Shown in pieces: positions 18,055 to 27,199 of a DNA stretch of 55,235 nucleotides. The notes beneath the pieces are model-generated. The model searched no databases and was not told the origin of the DNA. It saw nothing but the letters and a program-made list of their open reading frames with translations. Position 1 is the first letter of the stretch. Each line of letters begins with the position of its first letter. The DNA is from Clostridia bacterium (lineage in GTDB: Bacteria > Bacillota > Clostridia > Oscillospirales > Acutalibacteraceae): the NCBI GenBank assembly GCA_017521425.1, contig JAFXCQ010000011.1, positions 1 to 55,235 of the forward strand, given 5' to 3'. Position numbers and translations under genes: made by a program.

Positions 18055-18084
18055 GGTCTGCCTCTCTTCTAAGAGAGGCAGACC
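18055..18084. repeat. Perfect 30-base palindrome
   Basis: GGTCTGCCTCTCTT and its exact complement flank CT. It lies about 80 bases past the stop of the lipase-like gene and could act as its terminator, but no strong T run follows on the - strand. Confidence 0.55.
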
Positions 18085-18165
18085 ATCTCATTAAATTTTT
18101 GTTTTCTTTTATAATCAAGTCCGAGGGACTTCAGAAATTTTCAACTCTCAATTCTCAATTTTCAA

Positions 18166-19605
18166 TTATTTCCCCAGCGGTGATAAATCGAGATTACTAT
18201 TAGCACTCATAAACTGCGGATAACCCTCAAACATATCTACATTTGGTTGAACATCACTTTCTAAAAGTGTGAAAGTAAATTCACTGAATTCTGTGTTATA
18301 ATCTGCCGCAACGTGTGGTGCATTTTTTACAAACCATGTGTTATCTGGGAAAAGTGCGGGTGTTGCGTCAATTACCTCGTCTGGTGAAAGATATTTTGGG
18401 TTTGCCGCTGACATCTGCTCTCCTGAAAGTGTTTTATTTAATGGTGCAACTACTGCAAAGTTTGAGGTAAGCTCTGCTTCTAAAACACCATCACCATTAC
18501 TGTTTGCTTTTGGGTGAACCGGCACAAGAGTGCCATTATAGTTTGAAACAAAAGAAATTTTAACACCGCTGTCTTTTGCATTTTTAAGAGTTTCTTCTGT
18601 ACTGAAAACGAATTTTTTTGTTTCTTCAATTTTTTCTAAAAGAACAGGGTATTCACTCTCGTGACCGCCGAAAATAGTTTCTACACCACTCTCAAAATCT
18701 GCGTCAGGACAAAGTGCCCAGAATCCGCAAAGAGTACCAAAACAATCACGAAGCACTCTGTCATTTGCATCATCAAAGCTATCTGCTACAAGGTCATTTG
18801 CAAAATTTACTGTCTTTTTAAGAACCCCCGCGTAATCTAAAACACCTAAAAGAAGCTTTAAAAAGAAATTACCGTTTGTTGTTCTGTCAAGAAAATCTAC
18901 AAGAACATTCTTGTCAAAAACAATTCTGCCGTTTAAGGCTTCACCGCAAACATAAGTGCCGTTTTGTGCACCTGAAAGATACACCGCAGAGTTAATATTT
19001 TCTGTGCCGAAATAATACATATAAGCAGTTGTAACCATACCGCCCATAGAAGCACAAATAATATTCACTTTATTTTTACCCGTTGTTCTTTTTGCATCCT
19101 CTACAAATGAATTTAATTCAGTTGCAATATCTTTCGGTTGCTTGCGCCAGTCGTAAGTAAAGTAATATGTATTTTCAGCACCGTATTTTTCTACCGCAGT
19201 TTTTACAATACCTTCTTCGCCACCATCAGGGAGATTTGCTACAAAATCAGGGTGATTTGCCATTGAACCGTGGTACTGCACCATTGAGATATTTTCAATA
19301 GTGTTACCGCTTTTGTCACAGGCAAGTGGTGACAAAATCTCGTTAGCAACATCAAAAATACTATTCATAAGCTGACCTTTGGTCATAAACATTGAGGTCA
19401 TAAGTGTGGAAATTATCTTACCTGCATCTACTTGTAAAGCCTTTGTACCGTCAGGGTATGTAAGCCCTGCAAAATCAATACCTCTTACAATAATTACAGG
19501 TGAGCCATTGTAACTACTTTCACTTTTGTTGTCTACTGCAAATGCAGGAACACTCATTGCTAAAAGCAATGTAAAAGCTAAAATTACAGAAATTACTCTT
19601 TTCAT
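18166..19605 (-). CDS. Secreted alpha/beta-hydrolase, lipase/LCAT-like
   Basis: 479 residues with a clear signal peptide (MKRVISVILAFTLLLAMSVP, cleavage near AFA 21-23). PVIIVRGID starts an alpha/beta-hydrolase core. FTYDWRKQP resembles LCAT/PGAP1-type acyltransferases and lipases, and ICASMGGM carries the nucleophile elbow (AxSxGG variant of GxSxG). A late APHVAADYN offers the catalytic His. Likely substrates are lipids or acyl esters outside the cell. It stands alone with AAAGGA upstream. Function beyond esterase is inference. Confidence 0.75.
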   Translation of the reverse strand: MKRVISVILAFTLLLAMSVPAFAVDNKSESSYNGSPVIIVRGIDFAGLTYPDGTKALQVDAGKIISTLMTSMFMTKGQLMNSIFDVANEILSPLACDKSGNTIENISMVQYHGSMANHPDFVANLPDGGEEGIVKTAVEKYGAENTYYFTYDWRKQPKDIATELNSFVEDAKRTTGKNKVNIICASMGGMVTTAYMYYFGTENINSAVYLSGAQNGTYVCGEALNGRIVFDKNVLVDFLDRTTNGNFFLKLLLGVLDYAGVLKKTVNFANDLVADSFDDANDRVLRDCFGTLCGFWALCPDADFESGVETIFGGHESEYPVLLEKIEETKKFVFSTEETLKNAKDSGVKISFVSNYNGTLVPVHPKANSNGDGVLEAELTSNFAVVAPLNKTLSGEQMSAANPKYLSPDEVIDATPALFPDNTWFVKNAPHVAADYNTEFSEFTFTLLESDVQPNVDMFEGYPQFMSANSNLDLSPLGK

Positions 19606-19681
19606 AAATTTTTCCTTTCAAGTGGGAATATATGGTTTATTATAGTATTTTTATATAGAGATTGCAACTGTTTTGTTTGTT

Positions 19682-19712
19682 CAGGAAACAGGAAACAGGA
19701 AGCAGGAAACAG
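19682..19712. repeat. CAGGAAA tandem heptamer
   Basis: Four 7-base units (CAGGAAA three times, CAGGAAG once) followed by CAG, in the spacer between two - strand genes. Confidence 0.7.
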
Positions 19713-19759
19713 TCCTACTTTTTTCCTGTACCGATAACCTAACATTTGTATCCTGACAA

Positions 19760-20593
19760 TTAACTTTCATAATAACTACCCCATTTATTAATTTTATAAA
19801 CTTCCTGATAAACATTAAATATTGTAGGGTGGTAATGTGTTTTTTGAATGTAAAATTTGCCACAGAGTTTTTTGTTAAGCGTAATACAACAATCTCTGGG
19901 GTCAACACCAATCTCAATTTGCTCTTTTTCGTTTATATTCCAGATAATTTTATTATTTGCCAAATGAAACTTTCCTTTAATATCAGGCGTTTCTTTCATC
20001 ATATCATATAACTGCTCTGTTGTTTCAGGAACGATTAACTTTAAAGGTGAATCTTCATTTTCAAATGCTGTTTCGTAACTCCATGTAAGGAAAATGTAAT
20101 CAGGAATTTCAAATTTATTAAGATTGGTTTCTGTACACATTTTCCTTTCAACTAATATTTTAATTGGATAATCTTTTTGAATATTATGTAGTTTATCAAT
20201 TATTTTTTGACACGCTTCTTCTAATGGTTGAAAATCACTATCATAATCTGCTACCCATTTTGAATCCTCGTCATCAAAGAGAATCTGGTAAAAATCAGGA
20301 AACAAAAAGAGTGTGTTTTCATATATAAAATACTCTGTATCTTCTTGCCTTATGTAATCAACCTCTATATTTCTTTCTTTAATACTATTGTAAAATCTGT
20401 ATTCGGGTGAATCCAATTTATGTGCTTTATATGGCAATTGAAAATCTTTAAAATATTGAGAATTTTTGTATTCTTTTATATTTCCCGGCAAATGAATTAA
20501 CTCAGACACGCCCCAAATAATAAGCCCTACAATTATTAACGGAGAAAACAAAATAATTACTACTGCAATCAGAATTTTATAATACCATTTCAC
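19760..20593 (-). CDS. Hypothetical protein with N-terminal membrane anchor
   Basis: 277 residues from a GTG behind AAGGGGTG. Residues 5-30 are one hydrophobic segment; the rest is soluble, acidic and aromatic. No signal cleavage site is obvious, so it is probably anchored. No family is recognised. It heads towards the lipase-like gene but is separated from it by the heptamer repeat, and is not clearly in the same transcript. Confidence 0.6.
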   Translation of the reverse strand: MKWYYKILIAVVIILFSPLIIVGLIIWGVSELIHLPGNIKEYKNSQYFKDFQLPYKAHKLDSPEYRFYNSIKERNIEVDYIRQEDTEYFIYENTLFLFPDFYQILFDDEDSKWVADYDSDFQPLEEACQKIIDKLHNIQKDYPIKILVERKMCTETNLNKFEIPDYIFLTWSYETAFENEDSPLKLIVPETTEQLYDMMKETPDIKGKFHLANNKIIWNINEKEQIEIGVDPRDCCITLNKKLCGKFYIQKTHYHPTIFNVYQEVYKINKWGSYYES

Positions 20594-20646
20594 ATAATCA
20601 CCCCTTGTTTTTTAATATCTAATACCTAAAACTTAACACCTATAAC

Positions 20647-21132
20647 CTACACCCCAAAAATCGCATAATTAGTTTCATCACACGCTTTTGCGATGTAGTT
20701 ACTTTTCTTTAACCCTGTTTTATTTTCTTTATATGCTTTTAAAATTTCTCTGCTCATATTTGTTAAATCGTTACGCTCTAACGCTTCATCGATTGTAAGT
20801 AAAAGAACCTCGCTGTTTTCGTAACCATCGGACTTTGGTGTACCAGAAATATATTCCATAGTAAAAACTGCACACCATTGGTCTGCTTTAAACTGCATAC
20901 AATATAAATCTTTTGCCCTACAAGTTATACCTGTTTCTTCGAGAATTTCCCGTTCTGCAGAAATTAAAGGTATTTCGCCTGTCTTTACATATCCTCCGGG
21001 CAACAAAATTCTGTCCTTTGCTACACCATAAGTATGGCGAACAAGTAAAATTTTTCCATCTATTTCAACAATACCGCAAACAGTAAAATGACGATTATTA
21101 TTTTCTTTTTTGTTTGATTTAAAAAGTGACAT
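20647..21132 (-). CDS. NUDIX hydrolase
   Basis: 161 residues with a nearly complete NUDIX box: GGYVKTGE, then SAEREILEETGI (about residues 46-69), giving the metal-binding REXXEE core. HFTVCGIVEIDGKILLVRHTY is a standard entry strand pair. Substrates of the family are nucleoside diphosphates linked to another group; which one cannot be told. It is next to a histidine phosphatase, both - strand with a 61-base gap. Confidence 0.88.
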   Translation of the reverse strand: MSLFKSNKKENNNRHFTVCGIVEIDGKILLVRHTYGVAKDRILLPGGYVKTGEIPLISAEREILEETGITCRAKDLYCMQFKADQWCAVFTMEYISGTPKSDGYENSEVLLLTIDEALERNDLTNMSREILKAYKENKTGLKKSNYIAKACDETNYAIFGV

Positions 21133-21193
21133 ACTTCTCCCCTTTTCTTTTTACAATGCCGACCGCAAGTCCCGAAACTCTGCATTCTGCATT

Positions 21194-21808
21194 TTAAGCG
21201 TTCACGCTTTTTAGCACCGCTTTTCCATCCTCGCAAATATCAACCTCTGTAACAGAAATATTGTCGAGGGCGAAGAAAAAGTCGCGTGTTTTTATTCCTA
21301 ATGCAGTCGGAATTAAATACTCTAACATTCCGTGGTGGCTGAAAACTGCAACCGTTTGCCCACATTTATAATTCTCTTTTATGTAATCAACTATTTTTTG
21401 TGCTCTTAAATTATTATCTTCTATTTTTTCGCAACCAAATTCATATTTTTCTGTGCCAAAAAGATTTTTTAACATTTTTGTATTTTTATAATATTTTCTA
21501 AGATATTCTTCACTGCAACCGTAATAACCAGGTGTGCAGCCACACTCTATAATTTCGGGGCAGATTTCAATTACAGGTTCGCCTTTTTGTGCTTTACAAA
21601 CACCGACACAAGTTTTAAACGCTCTTAAAAGAGAACTCGAAATAAATGCGTCTATTTTTTCATTTTTTAATTTTTCGCCTAAAATATTACATTGCTCTTC
21701 ACCGAATGGTGTGAGTTCACCGTCACTTGGGTCCCTGCCCTCCCAATTATCATAATTAGTTTGTGCATGACGAATAAAAAGTATTCTTAAACAATCATAG
21801 TTTTCCAT
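21194..21808 (-). CDS. Histidine phosphatase family protein
   Basis: 204 residues with FIRHAQTNYDNWEGRD at the N-terminus (catalytic His about 14), SSSLLRAFKT in the middle and SHHGMLEYL carrying the second His. It is a paralogue of the protein at 10834 and likely a small-molecule phosphatase. The ATG has AAAGGAGC upstream. It starts 15 bases after the stop of the FAD oxidoreductase gene, so it is likely co-transcribed with it. Confidence 0.87.
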   Translation of the reverse strand: MENYDCLRILFIRHAQTNYDNWEGRDPSDGELTPFGEEQCNILGEKLKNEKIDAFISSSLLRAFKTCVGVCKAQKGEPVIEICPEIIECGCTPGYYGCSEEYLRKYYKNTKMLKNLFGTEKYEFGCEKIEDNNLRAQKIVDYIKENYKCGQTVAVFSHHGMLEYLIPTALGIKTRDFFFALDNISVTEVDICEDGKAVLKSVNA

Positions 21809-21823
21809 AACAAATGCTCCTTT

Positions 21824-23125
21824 TTAATTAAAAAGCCCTTCGACTTTCATTTGCCATAATTTAATTTTTTCTTCATCATATTTTTGTGGTATTTTCATTG
21901 CCCACATTTTTGCCTTTAACCCTTTCATTAGGGCTGAAAGAAGGGTTATTACAAAATTTGATTTTTTAATACATTTACTTAACTTAAATATAATCTTCTG
22001 TGGTGTAAGTTTTAAACCATTTCCGCTTGAAAAATTACACAAGTCATCTTCTGTAATAATTCCACTTTCAAAAATATATTTTATATCTTCGTTATCTGAC
22101 ATAAGAAGTGTGCGTTTGACGTAATCTACAAAAAAATGCTCTGCACCTATTTCCTCATAATATTTTACCTGATATCTCCAGAGAGTTTCGACAGAAACAG
22201 AGTTGTTTTTAATAATTTCGTCTGCAAGAATCTGCCCTGCTCTTAACGAATTTGAAATACCGCTACCTGTAATAGGAATTGTCATAAACGCGGCATCTCC
22301 AACAGTTGCGTAACCCCTGCCGACCATTTTTGTTAAAGGGTACCTTACAGGAATACGCCCGAATTTACCACCCATCACAATTTCATCACTGATAAAAGGG
22401 TTAGCTTTTTTAAGTTTTAAAATTGCGTTTTTAAACTCACTCTCGTGCAGTTCTCCTACTCTGCCAATAAGAATATTAACAAGTCCGTCAGGCTCACAAA
22501 TGCACCACGAAATACCGGGCATTCCCAAGTATTTTAAATACACTTTCTTTTTATGATTTTTCGGTAAATTTTCACCAGCTACAGTTTTTACAAATGCTCT
22601 GTAAACTGTAAAAACATCGTTATCGTCTATTTTTTCTGTTATATTAAATATTTTTGCAACTTCTTTTCTGAAAACAGAATCAATTCCACTTGAATCTATA
22701 ACAAGGTCTGAAAAAATCTTTTTGTCGTTTACCCTGACACCCTTTACTTCGTTATCTTCTATAATCAAGCTTTCAACCGGAGTGTTAAACTTGATTTCGG
22801 CACCAGCTTCCTGTGCAATCTTTACAAGCAATAAAACAAAAGCATTTCTTTTTATGCTCCATTCATTTGCATTTTCTTCATTTTCCATATAAAAGGGTTT
22901 TTCAGAAAATGGCGCAACAAACGAAGTACGACCTGTTTTTCTGCTATTATCGGGAAGTATTATTTTTAATTCTTCAAACACAGTTGGCTCAACATCATCG
23001 CGCCAGTCATAGCTTACCTTTTCGGGAGAATTTTTTTCATACACAGTAACCTCGAAGCCATTTTTTGAAAGTTCTTTTGCCGCTTGTAAACCTCCGTGAC
23101 CTGCACCGATAACAACTATTTTCAC
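21824..23125 (-). CDS. FAD-dependent oxidoreductase, geranylgeranyl-reductase/halogenase-like
   Basis: 433 residues starting at GTG behind AGGAGAGG; a longer frame from 23203 has no ribosome site and adds a non-family tail. The FAD site is IGAGHGGLQAAKEL at the N-terminus, with the second FAD motif VGDAAF followed by PITGSGI (about residues 300-320). The layout fits the p-hydroxybenzoate-hydroxylase superfamily branch with geranylgeranyl reductases and flavin-dependent halogenases. The halogenase-specific WxWxIP is not seen. It may modify an isoprenoid or small aromatic compound. It is divergent from a Gfo/Idh/MocA gene. Confidence 0.75.
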   Translation of the reverse strand: MKIVVIGAGHGGLQAAKELSKNGFEVTVYEKNSPEKVSYDWRDDVEPTVFEELKIILPDNSRKTGRTSFVAPFSEKPFYMENEENANEWSIKRNAFVLLLVKIAQEAGAEIKFNTPVESLIIEDNEVKGVRVNDKKIFSDLVIDSSGIDSVFRKEVAKIFNITEKIDDNDVFTVYRAFVKTVAGENLPKNHKKKVYLKYLGMPGISWCICEPDGLVNILIGRVGELHESEFKNAILKLKKANPFISDEIVMGGKFGRIPVRYPLTKMVGRGYATVGDAAFMTIPITGSGISNSLRAGQILADEIIKNNSVSVETLWRYQVKYYEEIGAEHFFVDYVKRTLLMSDNEDIKYIFESGIITEDDLCNFSSGNGLKLTPQKIIFKLSKCIKKSNFVITLLSALMKGLKAKMWAMKIPQKYDEEKIKLWQMKVEGLFN

Positions 23126-23195
23126 AAAAACCTCTCCTGTAGTTTTTGTGTTTATTATTTGCGTTCCCGTAGCCATTATAACAAATAAAAATAAT

Positions 23196-23248
23196 ATAAT
23201 CAATAAACTAAAAATTCTATTGATTATACTTTCATTTTTTGTTAAAAT
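23196..23248 (+). promoter_or_regulatory. Divergent promoter with 10-base dyad
   Basis: TTGATT (23220-23225), a 17-base spacer and TAAAAT (23243-23248) form a promoter for the + strand gene. A perfect dyad ATAATCAATA/TATTGATTAT (23196-23227) overlaps the -35 box and could control both directions. Confidence 0.55.
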
Positions 23249-23268
23249 TCAAATCAGGTGGTGTTATT

Positions 23269-24528
23269 ATGAAAAAATTCAGAATTGGTATTTTAGGTGC
23301 AGGTCGTGGACTCTGTATTGCACAGAATTTAATGCTCATTGATGACTGCGAAGTTGTTGCACTTTGTGAAAACAACGAAGAAAGAGCAAGATGGGGATTT
23401 AAAGAGTTCGGTTTTACTAATGCCGGTAAAGAACTCCCCGTTTTTAAAGATTTTGACGAATTTTTAGAACAGGATTTAGATGCGGTTGTAATTGCAAACT
23501 ATTTTCACGAGCACACACCATTTGCAATAAAATGCTTCCGTAAAAATATTCACGTATTTTGCGAATGTATAAGTAACTCTACATTAGCAGAGGGTGTAGA
23601 TTTAATTCGTGCTTATGAAAAATCAAATTCAATTTTTATGCTTGCAGAAAACTACCCGCAAATGATTTTTAACAGAGAAATGAAACGCGTTTGTGATGGA
23701 GGTTCTCTCGGTAAAATTCTTTATGCAGAGGGTGAATATAACCATCCTGCTCAACCAAGTGATAAAGAATTTACAAAAGGTTTCTGCTATTTCCCTGAAC
23801 ATTGGCGCCACTATTTGCCGAGAACTTATTATGTAACACACTCACTTGCACCTATAATGTGGGCAACAGGTGCTACACCAAAAAGAGTTTCTGCCCAAGC
23901 TATTTTTGAACCATTTACTGATAAAGCTTCTGCCCGTCAGGTTGGTGACAGAGCGGCAATAATAACTACATTTAACGACGACGGCTCTGTTTTTAAATTT
24001 ACTGGTTGTGGTGGATTTGGTGCGCACAGCAACTCTTACAGAATTTGTGGCACTAACGGTCAAGTTGAAAATCTTCGTGGTATGGGCGACAAGGTTATGT
24101 TAAGATATAATAGCTGGTCAATTCCTGAAGGTAAAGAGGAAACTAACCTTTATGAACCCGAGTGGAATGATAAAGACGAAGAATTTATAAAACAAAGCGG
24201 GCACGGTGGTGGTGACTACATAGTTGCAAGAATGTTTATTGAATGCTTAAAAGAAAACAGGCAACCTGAATTCCCTTATGATATTTATTCTGCTATAAAT
24301 ATGTCATCTGTTGCAATTTTAGGTCACCGTTCTGTTTTAAATGGTGGTAAGCCTTACGACATTCCGGATTATCATTTGGAAGAAACTCGTAAGCAATTAG
24401 AAAATGATAACGATTCGCCTTTCTATTATTCAGATGGCAGAGAACCAACAATTCCTTGTTGCTCTCACCCTGATTACAGAGTAACAGATGAACAGATGAA
24501 CGGTTATTTAGAATTTATAAAAGATTAA
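23269..24528 (+). CDS. Gfo/Idh/MocA-family oxidoreductase with altered catalytic motif
   Basis: 419 residues from ATG behind AGGTGGTG. The Rossmann motif FRIGILGAGRGLCIAQ opens the protein, and HVFCECIS sits where the family has EKP, so the usual catalytic Lys is absent. HRSVLNGG and a late DIPDYHLEE are typical of long members that act on sugars or sugar acids. NAD(P)-dependent oxidation of a sugar is the family role, but the lost Lys leaves the chemistry open. It has its own promoter and terminator. Confidence 0.8.
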   Translation: MKKFRIGILGAGRGLCIAQNLMLIDDCEVVALCENNEERARWGFKEFGFTNAGKELPVFKDFDEFLEQDLDAVVIANYFHEHTPFAIKCFRKNIHVFCECISNSTLAEGVDLIRAYEKSNSIFMLAENYPQMIFNREMKRVCDGGSLGKILYAEGEYNHPAQPSDKEFTKGFCYFPEHWRHYLPRTYYVTHSLAPIMWATGATPKRVSAQAIFEPFTDKASARQVGDRAAIITTFNDDGSVFKFTGCGGFGAHSNSYRICGTNGQVENLRGMGDKVMLRYNSWSIPEGKEETNLYEPEWNDKDEEFIKQSGHGGGDYIVARMFIECLKENRQPEFPYDIYSAINMSSVAILGHRSVLNGGKPYDIPDYHLEETRKQLENDNDSPFYYSDGREPTIPCCSHPDYRVTDEQMNGYLEFIKD

Positions 24529-24531
24529 AAC

Positions 24532-24571
24532 AAATCCGATAGTTGATTTTTCTTCAACTATCGGATTTTTT
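24532..24571. terminator. Bidirectional terminator
   Basis: AAATCCGATAGTTGA pairs with TCAACTATCGGATTT, followed by a T run, between convergent genes. Confidence 0.88.
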
Positions 24572-24578
24572 ATAATTA

Positions 24579-25493
24579 TTATTTTTTATGTGTTTCTACA
24601 ACGAGATTGTTCGTATCTACCAATTTCACATCATTTATATTTGTAAAAAACAGCTTAACTTGTTTATATCCGTAATCTTTAGGTGTAAAATCAGGGTATC
24701 TTTCTTTTACTTTTTTGTTTACTTCCCCTATATTAAGACTCTTCTTTTTTGATGACAATATTGTATCTATTACGAATTTTTCTACATTTTTTCTTGTTTT
24801 TGAATTTTTAAATCTTACTAAATTTATATTATTATTTATTATAACTTCTATTTCATCTGAAAGTTGTGCGATAAATTTTGAGAATTTAGAGCAACCGTAG
24901 TTACGACTATCAAAATCAGGAAACTTCTTTTGAATATTATTTTTTACCAAAGAAAGATTTTCGACATAACCGTCGTTTGACTCTAAAAATGCCATTACTT
25001 CGTTTTTGATTTCATTGATTGGAGTTATTTCCTTTTCTGAACCTGCTTCTGCATTTTCTTCATCAATAAGGTCTAAATACTGAAATTTATCGAACGCATT
25101 AACAAACGGTTGAGAAGATTTGCTTTCACCCATTCCTATAACCATTTTACCCTCTTGTCTTATTCTTGACGCAAGTCTTGTAAAATCGCTGTCACTTGAA
25201 GCAATGCAAAAAACTTCAACGGGATTATTATATAAAATATCCATTGCATCAATAACAAGTGCCATATCTGATGAGTTTTTTCCTTTTGTGTTCTGATATT
25301 GCTGAACAGGTGTTATTGCATATTTCTGAATAGGATTTACCCAAGGCTTGGTCCCTTCCTTTGATAAATCGCCATAAACCTTTCTTATTGTTACACTACC
25401 TATTTCTTTTAATTCATCAAAAATGGTATCTATATATTTATAAGAAATATTTTCAGCATCAATTAACAATGCTATTCTGTTTTGATTTTCCAT
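24579..25493 (-). CDS. NYN-domain nuclease with OST-HTH/LOTUS domains
   Basis: 304 residues. Residues 1-145 are an NYN (PIN-like, DUF88/LabA) domain: ALLIDAENIS with the first Asp, SDMALVIDAMD, then IASSDSDFTRLASRIRQEG, giving the acidic metal set. Two OST-HTH/LOTUS-like winged helices follow (about 160-230 and 235-300; FPDFDSRNYGCSKFSKFI and YPDFTPKDYGYKQVKLFF). Such proteins are thought to bind and cut RNA in the cytoplasm. A single gene, convergent with the Gfo/Idh/MocA gene. Confidence 0.88.
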   Translation of the reverse strand: MENQNRIALLIDAENISYKYIDTIFDELKEIGSVTIRKVYGDLSKEGTKPWVNPIQKYAITPVQQYQNTKGKNSSDMALVIDAMDILYNNPVEVFCIASSDSDFTRLASRIRQEGKMVIGMGESKSSQPFVNAFDKFQYLDLIDEENAEAGSEKEITPINEIKNEVMAFLESNDGYVENLSLVKNNIQKKFPDFDSRNYGCSKFSKFIAQLSDEIEVIINNNINLVRFKNSKTRKNVEKFVIDTILSSKKKSLNIGEVNKKVKERYPDFTPKDYGYKQVKLFFTNINDVKLVDTNNLVVETHKK

Positions 25494-25513
25494 AATATCC
25501 CACCATTTTTTAA

Positions 25514-26524
25514 TTAAAACTCATAATTCGGCTTAACCTTTTCCCCTGTTTTTGCTGATTCTACAATTGCAAGGCATACTGCAACAGTTTTTGCGCCCTC
25601 GGTTGCATCTGTAAGAACTTTTTTATCATTAAGAATTGCATCTGCAAAAACCTGGAATTCTTTAACTGCGTTATGATTATTAACTTCAATTTCTATTGTT
25701 TCAGGGTCTTTTGTTACTTGCTTTTCGTCAACAGTAAAGAGTGTCATTGTAGGTGAAGTGTTATCACAGATAAGAGTACCCTTTGTACCATAAATTACAG
25801 TTCTCATTGTGTAGTCACGCTTACAACCAGTTGAAACGAATACTTTACCCATAAGATTTTCGTTGAACTTCATAATTGCAACTGTTGCGTCATCATAAGT
25901 AACATGTGGCAAGAGCCTATGTGTACCATAAGCGAAAACTTCCTGTGGGTCACCTGCAAGCCATCTTATTAAGTCAATTGCGTGACAGCCACCGCCGATA
26001 ACACCGTGACGAAGCGGGTCACATCTCCAAGGCTCCTGAATTAACATATAATCGTGAGCGTATTCTGATTCAATAAAATAAAGCTCGCCCAAAGTACCTG
26101 CTTCAATAATTTCTTTTGCTTTTTCAAATGCAGGAGTAAAGCGACAAATCTGACCAACCATAAATTTTGCATTAGCTTCTTCTGCAGTCTTTACTATTTC
26201 TGAAATATCCTCGCGAGTTAAAGCAAGCGGTTTTTCGCAAAGAACATGTTTACCCGCACGGAGTAAATCGCAAGATACCTTTTTGTGTTGCTGGTCAGGG
26301 ATTGCAACCGTTACAACATCGATATCTTTATTATTTACAATATCCATATAATCAGTTACCCATTTTTCTTCCGGAATATTGTAGCGTTCACCTGCAAAGC
26401 GAAGATTTTCTTCGTTACTATCACAGATTATTGCAATTTCTGCATCCTTACAGTCCATTGCGCCTTCAACGTGACACATACCGAATTTCATACCAATATT
26501 TGCTACTTGTAATTTCTTGTTCAT
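25514..26524 (-). CDS. Gfo/Idh/MocA-family oxidoreductase
   Basis: 336 residues, the standard family length. N-terminal Rossmann fold, CEKPLALT (about 99-106) with the catalytic Lys, and HAIDLIRWLAGDP with the catalytic His. It probably oxidises a sugar, inositol or sugar acid with NAD. Its start overlaps the stop of the PnuC-like gene by 4 bases (ATGA), so it is the last gene of an operon running 29369 to 25514. Confidence 0.9.
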   Translation of the reverse strand: MNKKLQVANIGMKFGMCHVEGAMDCKDAEIAIICDSNEENLRFAGERYNIPEEKWVTDYMDIVNNKDIDVVTVAIPDQQHKKVSCDLLRAGKHVLCEKPLALTREDISEIVKTAEEANAKFMVGQICRFTPAFEKAKEIIEAGTLGELYFIESEYAHDYMLIQEPWRCDPLRHGVIGGGCHAIDLIRWLAGDPQEVFAYGTHRLLPHVTYDDATVAIMKFNENLMGKVFVSTGCKRDYTMRTVIYGTKGTLICDNTSPTMTLFTVDEKQVTKDPETIEIEVNNHNAVKEFQVFADAILNDKKVLTDATEGAKTVAVCLAIVESAKTGEKVKPNYEF

Positions 26525-27186
26525 AATATTTTCCTTTCGTTTTGTTGTTCTTTATAAAATTTTTGTACATTTATAAATGCTACAATTACACAATAAAGTG
26601 CATACACACCATAAATCAAATAGGTAGTTTCTTTCGGGTTGTTTATAACCATCTGAACATTTACTATTAGCCCTGTTACTGCCTGAACAATCCAGAGATA
26701 TGTGTATTCTATATATGCTAACAATGTTAAAACGGATACTGCAAGTCCCAACAAAAATGTAATAGTATCAAAAATTGCGTATTCATATTTAAAATATTTA
26801 AGAACACCTGCTGAAATGCCCCACAACACAAAAAGTGCAACAAGAGATATTATTCTCGTCTTTACCGACATTTTCTTAAAAACAACGGTTTTTTTATACG
26901 CGTTCTTTTTCCAGTTTAAAAATGTACCAAGCTGTAACGGAACACTTAAAAAGATTGCTGATGCTGCCGAAATATAAACACCCATATATAAATATGCCAC
27001 GGTATAAATAACTGCATTTATTGCTCCTATAAGCGAACCGATACGATTTGCTTCTGACTGAAACGACATAACAAACAGTGACACAAATAACGGAATCATC
27101 AGGAAAAATTCCTGCTTAAAATAAATACCGCTTGTAAGAATTGCGAGACCTGTTAAAATTATAATTATTTTTTTATGTGTTTTCAT
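26521..27186 (-). CDS. PnuC-like membrane transporter
   Basis: 221 residues with seven to eight hydrophobic segments. The TFLNWKK segment and the helix order resemble PnuC nicotinamide-riboside/vitamin transporters, but the tell-tale Trp-rich motif is only partly visible. Function in uptake of a small vitamin-like compound is inferred. It is translationally coupled to the downstream oxidoreductase and lies 13 bases after the ICMT-like gene. Confidence 0.65.
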   Translation of the reverse strand: MKTHKKIIIILTGLAILTSGIYFKQEFFLMIPLFVSLFVMSFQSEANRIGSLIGAINAVIYTVAYLYMGVYISAASAIFLSVPLQLGTFLNWKKNAYKKTVVFKKMSVKTRIISLVALFVLWGISAGVLKYFKYEYAIFDTITFLLGLAVSVLTLLAYIEYTYLWIVQAVTGLIVNVQMVINNPKETTYLIYGVYALYCVIVAFINVQKFYKEQQNERKIL

Positions 27187-27199
27187 ATACTATCCAATC

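Noticed and set aside
21824-23125. Tryptophan halogenase as a firm call
   Set aside because: The WxWxIP motif is not visible, so only the wider FAD superfamily is supported.
26521-27186. NAD riboswitch for the PnuC-like gene
   Set aside because: The gene is internal to an operon with a 13-base gap, leaving no room for a riboswitch.
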